DNA of 64,000 nt from Flavobacterium supellecticarium. Lineage in GTDB: Bacteria; Bacteroidota; Bacteroidia; Flavobacteriales; Flavobacteriaceae. Positions within the stretch are counted from its first letter, which is position 1, and every line of letters begins with the position of its first letter. The DNA lies in contig NZ_SSNZ01000006.1 of the NCBI RefSeq assembly GCF_004801375.1, positions 124,001-188,000 on the forward strand, in the 5' to 3' direction. Positions 29,183 to 36,687 of the stretch are shown here, one piece after another. Under the pieces are notes generated by a model, which worked only from the letters and a program-made list of their open reading frames with translations, was not told where the DNA came from and did no database searches. A program made the position numbers and the translations under genes.

Positions 29183-29878
29183 ATGAAAAACATTGTTATC
29201 ATAGGACATTCCAGCGGTATTGGAAAAGCACTCACAACGCTACTGGCAGATGATCATCGAGTTTACGGAACATTCTGTACTACATCTGAGCACATTGGTC
29301 ATACGAACGTAACCACGCATTACGTAAATATTTTAGAAGAATCACCCGACTTTTCGTTCTTACCGGATACGATCGATGGCCTTGTATATTGTCCGGGTGC
29401 CATCAATATGAAACCCTTTGCAAGGATAAAAACAGAGGATTTTCTGATCGACTATCAATTACAGGTAATCGGAGCCGTTAAAGCCATTCAGGCTTGCCTG
29501 CCAGGGTTAAAAAAAAGCGCCTCACCCGCTATTGTACTCTTCAGTACGGTAGCCGTAAAAATAGGTTTTCCCTTTCATAGTATTGTGGGAACAAATAAAG
29601 GCGCCATAGAAGGCCTGACCAAATCACTGGCCGCCGAATTGGCACCAACCATCCGCGTTAATTGTATTGCTCCATCCCTTACCGAGACACCGCTTACCGG
29701 TCACTTATTAAATACACCCGAAAAAAAAGAAGCAAATGCGCAACGACATCCGTTGAAAAAAATCGGAGAAGCCAATGATATCGCTCAGGCCGCGGCATTT
29801 CTACTTGGCAACACCAGCCAATGGATAACCGGTCAGATTATCGCTGTAGACGGCGGAATCAGTACTATAAAAGCCTAA
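29183..29878 (+). CDS. SDR family protein lacking the canonical catalytic Tyr
   Basis: The 231-residue protein has the SDR fold: IIGHSSGIGKALT nucleotide-binding loop, YCPGAIN in place of NNAG, FSTVAV with the Ser position, and a C-terminal WITGQIIAVDGG. At the active site a typical SDR has YxxxK, but here the sequence is HSIVGTNKGAIEG, with Val where Tyr should be while the Lys remains. It may be a divergent oxidoreductase using another acid, or a non-catalytic binder. It is 18 bp downstream of the DUF2867 gene, which suggests cotranscription. The frame overlaps a longer version of the next gene, whose more plausible start lies 41 bp after this stop. Confidence 0.82.
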   Translation: MKNIVIIGHSSGIGKALTTLLADDHRVYGTFCTTSEHIGHTNVTTHYVNILEESPDFSFLPDTIDGLVYCPGAINMKPFARIKTEDFLIDYQLQVIGAVKAIQACLPGLKKSASPAIVLFSTVAVKIGFPFHSIVGTNKGAIEGLTKSLAAELAPTIRVNCIAPSLTETPLTGHLLNTPEKKEANAQRHPLKKIGEANDIAQAAAFLLGNTSQWITGQIIAVDGGISTIKA

Positions 29879-29919
29879 GCTTACCGCAACGAACACCGCT
29901 TAAAACAGAATGCAAAAAT

Positions 29920-30201
29920 ATGAAAGACCTAAATCTAATGATCAAAGACCGAATTATAGAAATGGCCTGGGAAGACAGAACGCCTTTTGAAGCGATAGCA
30001 TATCAGTTTGGCTTTACCGAAAAACAAGTCATTGCTTTAATGCGAAAAGAATTAAAAAGGAGCAGCTTTAAATTATGGCGAAAACGAGTGAATAGCGGTG
30101 TTAGTCAAAAGCACTTACACAAAAGAAACCCGGAGATTAGTCGGTTCAAGTCTAATTTACAACGAATAATCACCAACAATAAAATTTCAAAAAAATCGTA
30201 A
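29920..30201 (+). CDS. DUF2805 / TIGR03643 family protein
   Basis: The 93-residue protein begins MKDLNLMIKDRIIEMAWEDR and continues with an HTH-like segment, AIAYQFGFTEKQVIALMRKE, then SSFKLWRKRV. This matches the small conserved DUF2805 family of Bacteroidota and others, which has no known function and a DNA-binding look. I chose ATG 29920 because family members begin there; an upstream start at 29821 would overlap the SDR gene by 58 bp. A second Met at 29938 is possible. It ends the three-gene set and is followed by a repeat region. Confidence 0.8.
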   Translation: MKDLNLMIKDRIIEMAWEDRTPFEAIAYQFGFTEKQVIALMRKELKRSSFKLWRKRVNSGVSQKHLHKRNPEISRFKSNLQRIITNNKISKKS

Positions 30202-30283
30202 ATAGCTTTATGATCTTACAAACTATTCCTATATCTAAAAGAGGCGGCGAGTTACAACATCTTTACGCCATAAACAAATAAAA

Positions 30284-30309
30284 AATCCGGGATAAACTTA
30301 TCCCGGATT
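30284..30309 (-). terminator. Terminator hairpin of repeat copy B
   Basis: AATCCGGGATAA pairs perfectly with TTATCCCGGATT. On the minus strand it is followed by a T-run, so it fits as terminator of the remnant frame at 30352-30474. It is the counterpart of 17475-17510. Confidence 0.65.
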
Positions 30310-30351
30310 CTATTTTAAACACCCATCTTTCGAACAAACAATAGTGATTTT

Positions 30352-30474
30352 TTACTTTATCTCCCCGGAACCTGACAGTACATCGAACACCTCTTCCCCT
30401 CCTTCATTCTGAATATTGCCCCAAAGTGATTCTATTTGTCCAAGATCGACTCCAAATCGGTTCAATAATTGTAC
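30352..30474 (-). pseudogene. C-terminal gene remnant, copy B
   Basis: The minus frame ends with LLNRFGVDLGQIESLWGNIQ, then a Glu/Gly-rich stretch and VFDVLSGSGEIK before TAA. Upstream it stays open to an in-frame stop at 30508-30510 without a good start, so only the end of a gene survives. The parent family is not recognised. Confidence 0.4.
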
Positions 30475-30622
30475 CCCACTGTGTCCTTTGCTATAAATTA
30501 GTTTACACTACTTTCCCATTCACACTGCCACCCTTAAGCACCCTCAATTCAAAAACAGCTCTAATATTTTCCAGACAAAGGATATTCACCACTACTAAAT
30601 TAAAGCAGAAACCAGAATAAAA

Positions 30623-30638
30623 AGTGTTTTTAAATACT
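30623..30638. promoter_or_regulatory. Candidate MarR operator O4
   Basis: AGTGT-TTTTAA-ATACT matches AGTAT-N6-RTACT with one change and starts exactly 31 bp before O5. Confidence 0.5.
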
Positions 30639-30653
30639 TTATTTGCATTTTTT

Positions 30654-30669
30654 AGTATTTTTACATACT
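30654..30669. promoter_or_regulatory. Candidate MarR operator O5
   Basis: AGTAT-TTTTAC-ATACT is a perfect palindrome, extended to 8-bp arms (TTTAGTAT / ATACTAAA, 30651-30672). It sits 12 bp before the marR2 start codon, which suggests autoregulation of operon 2. Confidence 0.6.
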
Positions 30670-30681
30670 AAAACATTCCTT

Positions 30682-31347
30682 ATGAATTATCAACTTATCC
30701 AGGAGGTCCTTCAACTTGTAGAAAAGTTTGATTTAAACAATACAAATGGTGGCTATACAGAAGATATAAATGGGTTTAAAAGATGGATTTCCGATCACGA
30801 GAAGAAAGAAGACTCGTATTCAATAGAACCCAACTGGGAAGGCAAAGCAGAAGGAAGAAGTCCTGAAAGTGTGATCAGTACTTTACTGGTACACCTGAAT
30901 CGATATGCCAAAACCTACTCCAGGTCCGCCATACAGGACTCAGAATTTTCGACTCAGGAAGATTTTATTTATCTGATCAATTTAAAAGCTTTTGGCGCAA
31001 TGACCAAAATGGAACTTATCAAAAAAAATATTCAGGATAAGCCAACCGGAATGCAAATCATCAACCGCTTGATTAAAAATGGTTGGGTAACACAAAGTGA
31101 TTCCGAAACAGATAAAAGAAGCAAGGTAATTGAAATTTCACCGGAAGGCTTACAATCATTGGATGCTCAAATGGGAAAAATACGCCTTGCAACCCAAATC
31201 GTTTCCGGAGATCTGTCTCATTCTGAAAAAATGCAATTAATACGGTTGTTAAATAAGCTGGATGATTTTCATCACCCGATTTTTTCTCAACAGATAGATA
31301 GTCATGAGCTTTTGCAAAAAGTGAATGCGACCTATTTTACAGACTAA
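30682..31347 (+). CDS. MarR family regulator (operon 2)
   Basis: The 221-residue winged-helix regulator heads carotenoid operon 2. It shares KPTGMQIINRLI at the recognition helix and DKRSKV at the wing with its paralogue at 26724-27386. I chose ATG 30682 because MNYQLIQEVLQLVEKF aligns with MNYNLIKDILSLMEDF; an earlier possible start at 30643 would read through the operators. It is followed 12 bp later by crtI. The near identity of recognition helices and of operators suggests the two regulators act on each other's promoters. Confidence 0.85.
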   Translation: MNYQLIQEVLQLVEKFDLNNTNGGYTEDINGFKRWISDHEKKEDSYSIEPNWEGKAEGRSPESVISTLLVHLNRYAKTYSRSAIQDSEFSTQEDFIYLINLKAFGAMTKMELIKKNIQDKPTGMQIINRLIKNGWVTQSDSETDKRSKVIEISPEGLQSLDAQMGKIRLATQIVSGDLSHSEKMQLIRLLNKLDDFHHPIFSQQIDSHELLQKVNATYFTD

Positions 31348-31359
31348 AAAATATTGGCT

Positions 31360-32853
31360 ATGAAAAAGAAAATCGCAATAATCGGGAGTGGAATTTCGGG
31401 TTTATCGGCTGCTTGCTACTGTGCCCAATCCGGCAATGAGGTACATGTTTTCGAAAAACAGAGTCAGCCCGGCGGGAGAGCCAGACAATTTCAAACCACC
31501 AACGGATACACCTTTGATATGGGACCAAGCTGGTATTGGATGCCAGACATTATCGAGTCGTTCTTTAATGACTTTGGTCATCGTACTTCCGATTTTTACG
31601 ATCTGGTAGCTTTAAACCCTCAGTTTGAAATGATTTTCAACGATGAAAACATTAGTATTCCGAAATCCTATGAAGCGCTTAAAGCTTTATTTGAGGATAT
31701 TGAAAAAGGAGCCGGAAAAAAACTGGATACATTTATGAAAGCGGCCAAATTCAAATATGAGGTCGGCATGCGTGAATTTGTAAATAAGCCCTGTCACAGT
31801 TGGCTGGAATTCATGTCTCTAAAAATCGCGGGGAGCGCTTTAAAACTGGATTTACTTACTAATTTCAGAAACTATGTAGGCCACTATTTTTCCGATCCCA
31901 AGCTCCGAACGCTGATGGAATTTCCGGTTATATTTCTCGGTGCCTCGCCAATCAAAATTCCGGCCATGTATAGCCTGATGAATTATGGCGGTTATGCCCT
32001 GGGAACCTGGTATCCGATGGGCGGTTTCTACCAATTGGTTCTCGCCATGCAAAAAGTTGCAGAAGAACAAGGCGCCTATTTTCATTTCAATCAAAATATT
32101 GATCAAATTATCGTTGAACAAGGTCAGGCCAAAGGATTAATCGTTAACGGAGAATTCCAGGCATTTGATGCCATAATAGCCTCCTGTGACTATCATCATA
32201 CAGAGATATTACTGGAACCCAACATGCGCAATTACAGTGAAAAATATTGGGCCAGCCGTACCTTTGCTCCTTCCTGCCTGATTTACTATCTGGGTTTTAA
32301 CGAACGGATTCCCAATTTAAAACATCATACCTTATTTTTCGAAAACGACCTGGACGAACATATAGCCAGCATTTACAATACCAAAAAATGGCCGGAAAAG
32401 CCATTATTCTATACCTGCTGTCCGTCGAAAACCGATCCATCGGTTGCACCGGAAGGCTGTGAAAACCTTTTTTTATTAATCCCTCTTGCAACAGGTCTTT
32501 CCGATTCGGAGTCCACTCGGGAGAAGTATTTAGACGAAATGTTGGAGCGTATCGAAAAACATACCGGAACGCAGCGCCTGAAGTCAAAATTAGAATATAA
32601 AAAAAGTTATTGTGTCAGCGATTTTATAAACGATTACAATGCCTATGGCGGCAATGCCTATGGATTGGCCAATACGCTAAATCAAACGGCGGTATTAAAA
32701 CCATCCATTAAAAACAAGCATATCAAAAATCTGTTTTATACAGGTCAGTTAACGGTACCAGGACCGGGAGTTCCTCCTTCTATTATATCTGGTACTATCG
32801 TTGCAAAAGAAGTAAACAAACTTAAAACATCCCGGCATGAAAAAGCTATTTGA
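31360..32853 (+). CDS. crtI: Phytoene desaturase CrtI (operon 2)
   Basis: This 497-residue paralogue of the operon 1 desaturase has the same FAD-binding motif (AIIGSGISGLSAACYC) and the C-terminal TGQLTVPGPGVPPSIISG signature. It would convert phytoene to lycopene. The ATG at 31360 is chosen over a TTG two codons earlier. Its last 17 bp overlap the crtB start, implying coupled translation. Such an overlap is absent in operon 1, where a fasciclin gene separates the two. The copies are similar along their whole length, so this is a whole-gene duplication that has diverged. Confidence 0.93.
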   Translation: MKKKIAIIGSGISGLSAACYCAQSGNEVHVFEKQSQPGGRARQFQTTNGYTFDMGPSWYWMPDIIESFFNDFGHRTSDFYDLVALNPQFEMIFNDENISIPKSYEALKALFEDIEKGAGKKLDTFMKAAKFKYEVGMREFVNKPCHSWLEFMSLKIAGSALKLDLLTNFRNYVGHYFSDPKLRTLMEFPVIFLGASPIKIPAMYSLMNYGGYALGTWYPMGGFYQLVLAMQKVAEEQGAYFHFNQNIDQIIVEQGQAKGLIVNGEFQAFDAIIASCDYHHTEILLEPNMRNYSEKYWASRTFAPSCLIYYLGFNERIPNLKHHTLFFENDLDEHIASIYNTKKWPEKPLFYTCCPSKTDPSVAPEGCENLFLLIPLATGLSDSESTREKYLDEMLERIEKHTGTQRLKSKLEYKKSYCVSDFINDYNAYGGNAYGLANTLNQTAVLKPSIKNKHIKNLFYTGQLTVPGPGVPPSIISGTIVAKEVNKLKTSRHEKAI

Positions 32854-33673
32854 TGAAGTATCCTATAAGGTCAGCAGAATTGTAACCGAAAAATACAGCA
32901 CCAGTTTTTCCCTGGGCATTCTGGCTTTAAAACCCACCATCAGACCTGCGATATATGCTATTTATGGCTATGTCCGACTGGCTGATGAAATCGTTGACAG
33001 TTTCCATGATTATGACAAAACCACTTTACTGGAGCGCTTTCGAAATGAAACCAACACGGCACTTCAGGAAGGGATTTCGTTAAATCCGATATTACAATCT
33101 TTTCAGGAAACGGTAAACCGTTATAAAATCGATCCATCCTTAATCGCACAGTTTCTACATAGTATGGAAATGGACTTGTATCCGATAGATTATAATTCCG
33201 AACGCTATCAGGAATACATTTTAGGTTCCGCCGAAGTGGTCGGACTGATGTGTCTTCAGGTATTTGTGGAAGGCGACAAAGCTACTTTTGAAAAACTAAA
33301 ACCCTATGCGATGCAATTAGGTTCTGCTTTTCAAAAAGTAAACTTTTTACGGGATTTAAAAGCCGACTATCAGATTTTGGGACGCACTTATTTTCCAAAC
33401 ATCCAAATGCATCTTTTTAGCCCGGAAATCAAACATCAGATTGAAGCTGAAATCGAATCGGAGTTTAAAGAAGCACTCATCGGGATCAAAATGCTACCGG
33501 CTTCGTCCCGATTTGGAGTCTACTTAGCCTACCGATACTACTTATCGTTGTTTACTAAAATTAAAAATACTCCGGCGGAAAAAATAATGTCCCAACGGAT
33601 TCGTATTCCCAATAGCCAAAAGCTATCTCTTGCAATGCGTAGTTACGTACACTATAAAATAGCCGTTCTATGA
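32837..33673 (+). CDS. crtB: Phytoene synthase CrtB (operon 2)
   Basis: The 278-residue paralogue of 22838-23674 keeps the DEIVD motif (YVRLADEIVDSFHDYD) and the second Asp-rich motif as RDLKAD. It would make phytoene from GGPP. It overlaps crtI at its start by 17 bp and the next gene at its end by 4 bp (ATGA). Both copies look intact, so both could be functional or could differ in expression conditions. Confidence 0.92.
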   Translation: MKKLFDEVSYKVSRIVTEKYSTSFSLGILALKPTIRPAIYAIYGYVRLADEIVDSFHDYDKTTLLERFRNETNTALQEGISLNPILQSFQETVNRYKIDPSLIAQFLHSMEMDLYPIDYNSERYQEYILGSAEVVGLMCLQVFVEGDKATFEKLKPYAMQLGSAFQKVNFLRDLKADYQILGRTYFPNIQMHLFSPEIKHQIEAEIESEFKEALIGIKMLPASSRFGVYLAYRYYLSLFTKIKNTPAEKIMSQRIRIPNSQKLSLAMRSYVHYKIAVL

Positions 33674-34143
33674 AAGTATTACTGGTATGGCTACTCTTTT
33701 TTTCCAATCTGACGAAAGTAGCCCATAATGACCCAAACAAGGAGTTGGATTCCATACGTGTGAATTATACCAAAGCGGTATCGGATAAAAAGCTATGTAA
33801 AACCATGTTAGCGCAATTACAGGTAAAAAACGGAAATAGTGTTTATCTTGCTTATCGGGGCGCTTTTAAAACAATCTGGGCCAGTCATGCCATCAATCCG
33901 ATTGTCAAGCTCAATGCTTTTAACAAAGGCAAAAAAGATATTGAAAATGCTGTAAAAGAAAGCCCTGATAATGTTGAAATCCGCTTTATCCGATTATCAA
34001 TTCAGCAAAACTGTCCTTCTTTTTTAGGATACAACAACGAAATAGCGCAGGATTTGCAATTTATTCATGCCAACAAAAACAGCATAACCTCAATACCGCT
34101 CAAGAATATGATTGCTACAGTCCTTAAAAAGGAAATACGATGA
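33670..34143 (+). CDS. Small exported hypothetical protein in the carotenoid operon
   Basis: The 157-residue protein begins with a signal peptide (MKVLLVWLLFFSNLTKV). A mature helical part with an AYRGAFKTIWASHAINP segment follows. It overlaps crtB by 4 bp, so it is clearly part of operon 2. I recall similar proteins in flavobacterial pigment operons but no function is known. It may be periplasmic and affect pigment placement in the membrane. Operon 1 lacks it. Confidence 0.7.
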   Translation: MKVLLVWLLFFSNLTKVAHNDPNKELDSIRVNYTKAVSDKKLCKTMLAQLQVKNGNSVYLAYRGAFKTIWASHAINPIVKLNAFNKGKKDIENAVKESPDNVEIRFIRLSIQQNCPSFLGYNNEIAQDLQFIHANKNSITSIPLKNMIATVLKKEIR

Positions 34144-34324
34144 TACACCCATTTATAAGGAAAAACAACCATCACAGCTGTCCAAACCGCTTTTTTATGA
34201 GAAACACAATCAATCACCAGTTAACACGCTATTGTTCGAGCATTTTAACACGATGCCTTTCTGTAAAAGACGGGCATATATCCGCAACCGGTATGACCAT
34301 GCACAGGAACAATTGTCTAATTAA
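34112..34324 (+). CDS. Possible small ORF between the exported protein and crtZ
   Basis: In the 196-bp gap before crtZ a 70-codon frame starts inside the previous gene (ATG 34112) and reads IYKEKQPSQLSKPLFYEKHN, a charged composition more protein-like than the alternative frame at 34140. No family was recognised. It may be a small protein, a decayed gene or chance. Operon 1 has SRPBCC next to crtZ instead. Confidence 0.25.
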   Translation: MLQSLKRKYDDTPIYKEKQPSQLSKPLFYEKHNQSPVNTLLFEHFNTMPFCKRRAYIRNRYDHAQEQLSN

Positions 34325-34338
34325 TCTTTCAAACCGAT

Positions 34339-34794
34339 ATGAATTTTAGCATCGTTCTTTTAACATTTATACTAATGGAAGGTGCCACCTGGATTATCCA
34401 TAAATATGTGATGCATGGATTTCTATGGTTTTTGCATCGGGATCATCACGACCACAGCAATACAGGCGCTCTTGAAAAAAATGATTACTTTTTTGTGATT
34501 TTTGCCTTACCGGCTATTGCATTACTATATTGGGGTTCGTTGAACAATTTTGATTTCCGGTTTTATATCGGTTTCGGAATTACCTTATATGGGATTGCTT
34601 ATTTTTGGGTACACGATATTTTTATTCATCAACGAATAAAAACATTACAAAAAACACAAAACCCTTATTTTCTGGCTATTCGAAGGGCACACAAACAACA
34701 TCACAAACATACCGGCCAACACGATGGGGAATGTTTTGGATTTTTATGGGTTCCCTTAAAATATTTCAGAATGTATTTTAATGCTAAACAATGA
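34339..34794 (+). CDS. crtZ: Beta-carotene hydroxylase CrtZ (operon 2)
   Basis: The 151-residue paralogue of 21754-22206 keeps all His clusters (HKYVMH, HRDHH, HDIFIH, HKQHHKH). By eye about 70 percent of residues are identical between the two. It should hydroxylate beta-carotene to zeaxanthin. Its stop overlaps the crtYcd start by 4 bp (ATGA). Confidence 0.9.
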   Translation: MNFSIVLLTFILMEGATWIIHKYVMHGFLWFLHRDHHDHSNTGALEKNDYFFVIFALPAIALLYWGSLNNFDFRFYIGFGITLYGIAYFWVHDIFIHQRIKTLQKTQNPYFLAIRRAHKQHHKHTGQHDGECFGFLWVPLKYFRMYFNAKQ

Positions 34795-35495
34795 TAAAAC
34801 CATACACGTATTTATTAATCAACTTTCTGACTGTAATTATTTGTTTTATTTTTTCATTCGACAAAAGGATACAATTCCACAAACAATTTCCTGCCTTTTT
34901 TAAAGCCAGTATATTGGTTGCCATACCGTTTATAGTATGGGACATCATTTTCACCCAAACAGGAGTCTGGTGGTTTAATAATACCTATACACTCGGGGTT
35001 CGCGTTTTCGGCTTACCAATAGAAGAATGGTTATTTTTTATCTGCATTCCGTTTTCCTGCCTCTTTACATTTTTCTGTCTGGACAAATTTTTTAACCTCA
35101 ACTGGACCAGAGCCTATAACACGATCATTGTATTTATCAGCATAATTGTGTGTGCTGTAGTTGCTTTACTACACCCTGATAAAATGTATACTTTTGTTAC
35201 TGCCGTCATTACGATGCTAACTTTGATTTTTTTACATTTTATAGCCCGGGTAGATTGGATCGGAAAGGCTTCTCTGGTGTTTTTTATATTAATGCTTGGC
35301 TTTTTTCCTGTTAATGGCGTATTAACCGGTACCGGACTGGAAGCGCCGATTGTGAATTACAATCCAAAAGAATTTTTAACGATACGTTTACTGACTATTC
35401 CTATTGAAGATGCCGTTTATGGTTATACACAATTTCTGTTGAATCTTTACTTTTTTAAGATGTTTCAACAGCAACAGGCTGTACAAACAAAATAG
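34791..35495 (+). CDS. crtYcd: Lycopene cyclase, CrtYcd type (operon 2)
   Basis: The 234-residue polytopic membrane protein carries both cyclase half motifs: GLPIEEWLFFICIPFSC and TIPIEDAVYGYTQFLL. It is the last gene of operon 2, overlapping crtZ by 4 bp. A terminator follows 55 bp after the stop. Compared with the operon 1 copy it changes Met to Trp within the first acidic motif, which might alter activity. Confidence 0.87.
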   Translation: MIKPYTYLLINFLTVIICFIFSFDKRIQFHKQFPAFFKASILVAIPFIVWDIIFTQTGVWWFNNTYTLGVRVFGLPIEEWLFFICIPFSCLFTFFCLDKFFNLNWTRAYNTIIVFISIIVCAVVALLHPDKMYTFVTAVITMLTLIFLHFIARVDWIGKASLVFFILMLGFFPVNGVLTGTGLEAPIVNYNPKEFLTIRLLTIPIEDAVYGYTQFLLNLYFFKMFQQQQAVQTK

Positions 35496-35550
35496 CCGAC
35501 TACAAATAAGTCTAAAACTCCGACATACAAGTTTAATCGTCTAAATCCCT

Positions 35551-35578
35551 AAGGCTGTCTCGACGGATAGCCTTTTTT
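35551..35578 (+). terminator. Terminator of carotenoid operon 2
   Basis: AAGGCTGTC pairs with GATAGCCTT (one G-U) around a 6-nt loop and is followed by TTTTTAT in the plus direction. Confidence 0.75.
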
Positions 35579-35653
35579 ATTCTCGCGGATTGCACCCGGG
35601 GTTTAGCAAACTGACAATGTAAATCTGTACCGTCAGGAATTAACAATATGTAC

Positions 35654-36091
35654 TTATTTGCTTTTTATGAGCCGTTCCATCCTTTCAATTATTTCTTCCT
35701 TTTCTTGTAGCATCCGTTCGTATAAAGCGATCTTTTCATCGTAGAGCGCTACTATTTTATCAATAGGGTTAAAGGTGCAACTAATGTTGTTTGCTTTATT
35801 ATTCGTGATAGCACTCGGACTATCGTGAAATGTATTTCCAATAATATTCATAACGCCTTCATCGTCTAAATTTTCTATGGCCGCCACCGGAACTTTTAGT
35901 GTTTCGGCTAACAGTTCGAGAGTATCCGCCTCTATGGTTTCCCGCTGTTCCAATAGCGATATCTTTTTTTGCGTCCAGTCGTGACCCAGTTCATAAGCCA
36001 AAGCTTCCTGTTTGATTCCAAACATTTCCCGAAACCGTTTGATGTTTTTTCCCTGGTGCACTTTTTTGTCTACTGTTTCAAAATCTGACAT
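35654..36091 (-). CDS. XRE-family helix-turn-helix regulator
   Basis: The 145-residue protein has an N-terminal HTH (residues about 15-75: NIKRFREMFGIKQEALAYEL ... WTQKKISLLEQRE). A C-terminal coiled coil (ALYERMLQEKEEIIERMERL) follows. It stands alone between the carotenoid and RHS regions and transcribes toward operon 2. Targets are unknown. Similar small regulators are common in flavobacterial genomes, often near mobile genes. Confidence 0.8.
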   Translation of the reverse strand: MSDFETVDKKVHQGKNIKRFREMFGIKQEALAYELGHDWTQKKISLLEQRETIEADTLELLAETLKVPVAAIENLDDEGVMNIIGNTFHDSPSAITNNKANNISCTFNPIDKIVALYDEKIALYERMLQEKEEIIERMERLIKSK

Positions 36092-36214
36092 AGTTACTAT
36101 TTTTTAATGGATTATGTTAGCAATTTATATAAAGTTAGGCTTCTAAATTATTCCCGGAAAGGACAATACGGTCAAGATCGCATCCAAAATACTGTCGGCA
36201 CTATATTCTAAAAA

Positions 36215-36266
36215 TGTCTCGTCCTGAAATAACGATACAAAAAAAGCGTTATTTCAGGACGAGACA
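36215..36266. mobile_element. Long perfect palindrome, possible joined IS ends or minimal element
   Basis: The arm TGTCTCGTCCTGAAATAACG at 36215-36234 is repeated exactly as its reverse complement at 36247-36266, with a 12-bp A-rich spacer. Twenty perfect pairs is more than a terminator needs, and neither flank has a good T-run. From memory the arm resembles terminal inverted repeats of flavobacterial insertion sequences. It could be two joined IS ends or a tiny MITE; without a database search this remains a guess. Confidence 0.4.
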
Positions 36267-36280
36267 CTCTCTTTAATAAA

Positions 36281-36311
36281 AAAGCCCTAACCATAACGTT
36301 AGGGCTTTTAC
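36281..36311 (-). terminator. Terminator of the RHS operon
   Basis: AAAGCCCTAAC and GTTAGGGCTTT form a perfect 11-bp stem with a 6-nt loop. A-rich and T-rich flanks make it bidirectional. It lies 44 bp past the end of the immunity gene on the minus strand. Confidence 0.75.
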
Positions 36312-36354
36312 TTTATTTGTTGTATGCACGGATTACAAATCCGCGCGATCGGGA

Positions 36355-36687
36355 TTATTGACAAAAAATTTCGATATCTTCTATAACTTCATCAACAATA
36401 TACTTCAAATCTTGTCTTTCAATACTCTTTAATTTTTTTAAAATTTTATTTTTATCAATTTTTCCAAAAATTCTAGCCAAATCACCGAATAAACCAATTG
36501 AGGTCTTGGAAATCCAATAATCTTCATTTTCTACATAATTCATGAGTAAATCCTGAAGCCAGTTTACATCATTAATGCCATTAACGGCACCAATTAATAT
36601 TTTTGGTATTTCAACTTCACTCGAAGTCTTGAGAAGTTTTTCGATTTCACTTTTATCAAAAAACTCAAAATTTTCATATTCTATCAT
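36355..36687 (-). CDS. Candidate immunity protein for the RHS toxin
   Basis: The 110-residue acidic helical protein (start [20 protein letters not shown]) overlaps the RHS stop by 4 bp (ATGA). This is the position and coupling expected of a cognate immunity gene. Its helix-turn-helix composition recalls small HEAT-like or Imm families, but I cannot assign one. It is AT-rich like the toxin tip, and a terminator follows. Function is inferred from context only. Confidence 0.65.
   Translation of the reverse strand: MIEYENFEFFDKSEIEKLLKTSSEVEIPKILIGAVNGINDVNWLQDLLMNYVENEDYWISKTSIGLFGDLARIFGKIDKNKILKKLKSIERQDLKYIVDEVIEDIEIFCQ

Larger units (their letters stand above)
30284..30474. repeat. Dispersed repeat, copy B
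   Basis: This is the second copy of the 190-bp repeat at 17475-17672. The hairpin, the 42-nt spacer after it and the coding tail are conserved. Similarity stops near 30474. The two copies bracket the amidohydrolase and carotenoid operon 1. Confidence 0.65.

Noticed and set aside
29821..29919. Upstream start for the DUF2805 gene
   Set aside because: It would extend the protein by 33 unconserved residues and overlap the SDR gene. ATG 29920 matches family starts.
34140..34349. Plus frame in the gap before crtZ
   Set aside because: Composition is unlike a protein and it overlaps the crtZ start. The alternative frame at 34112 is weak but better.
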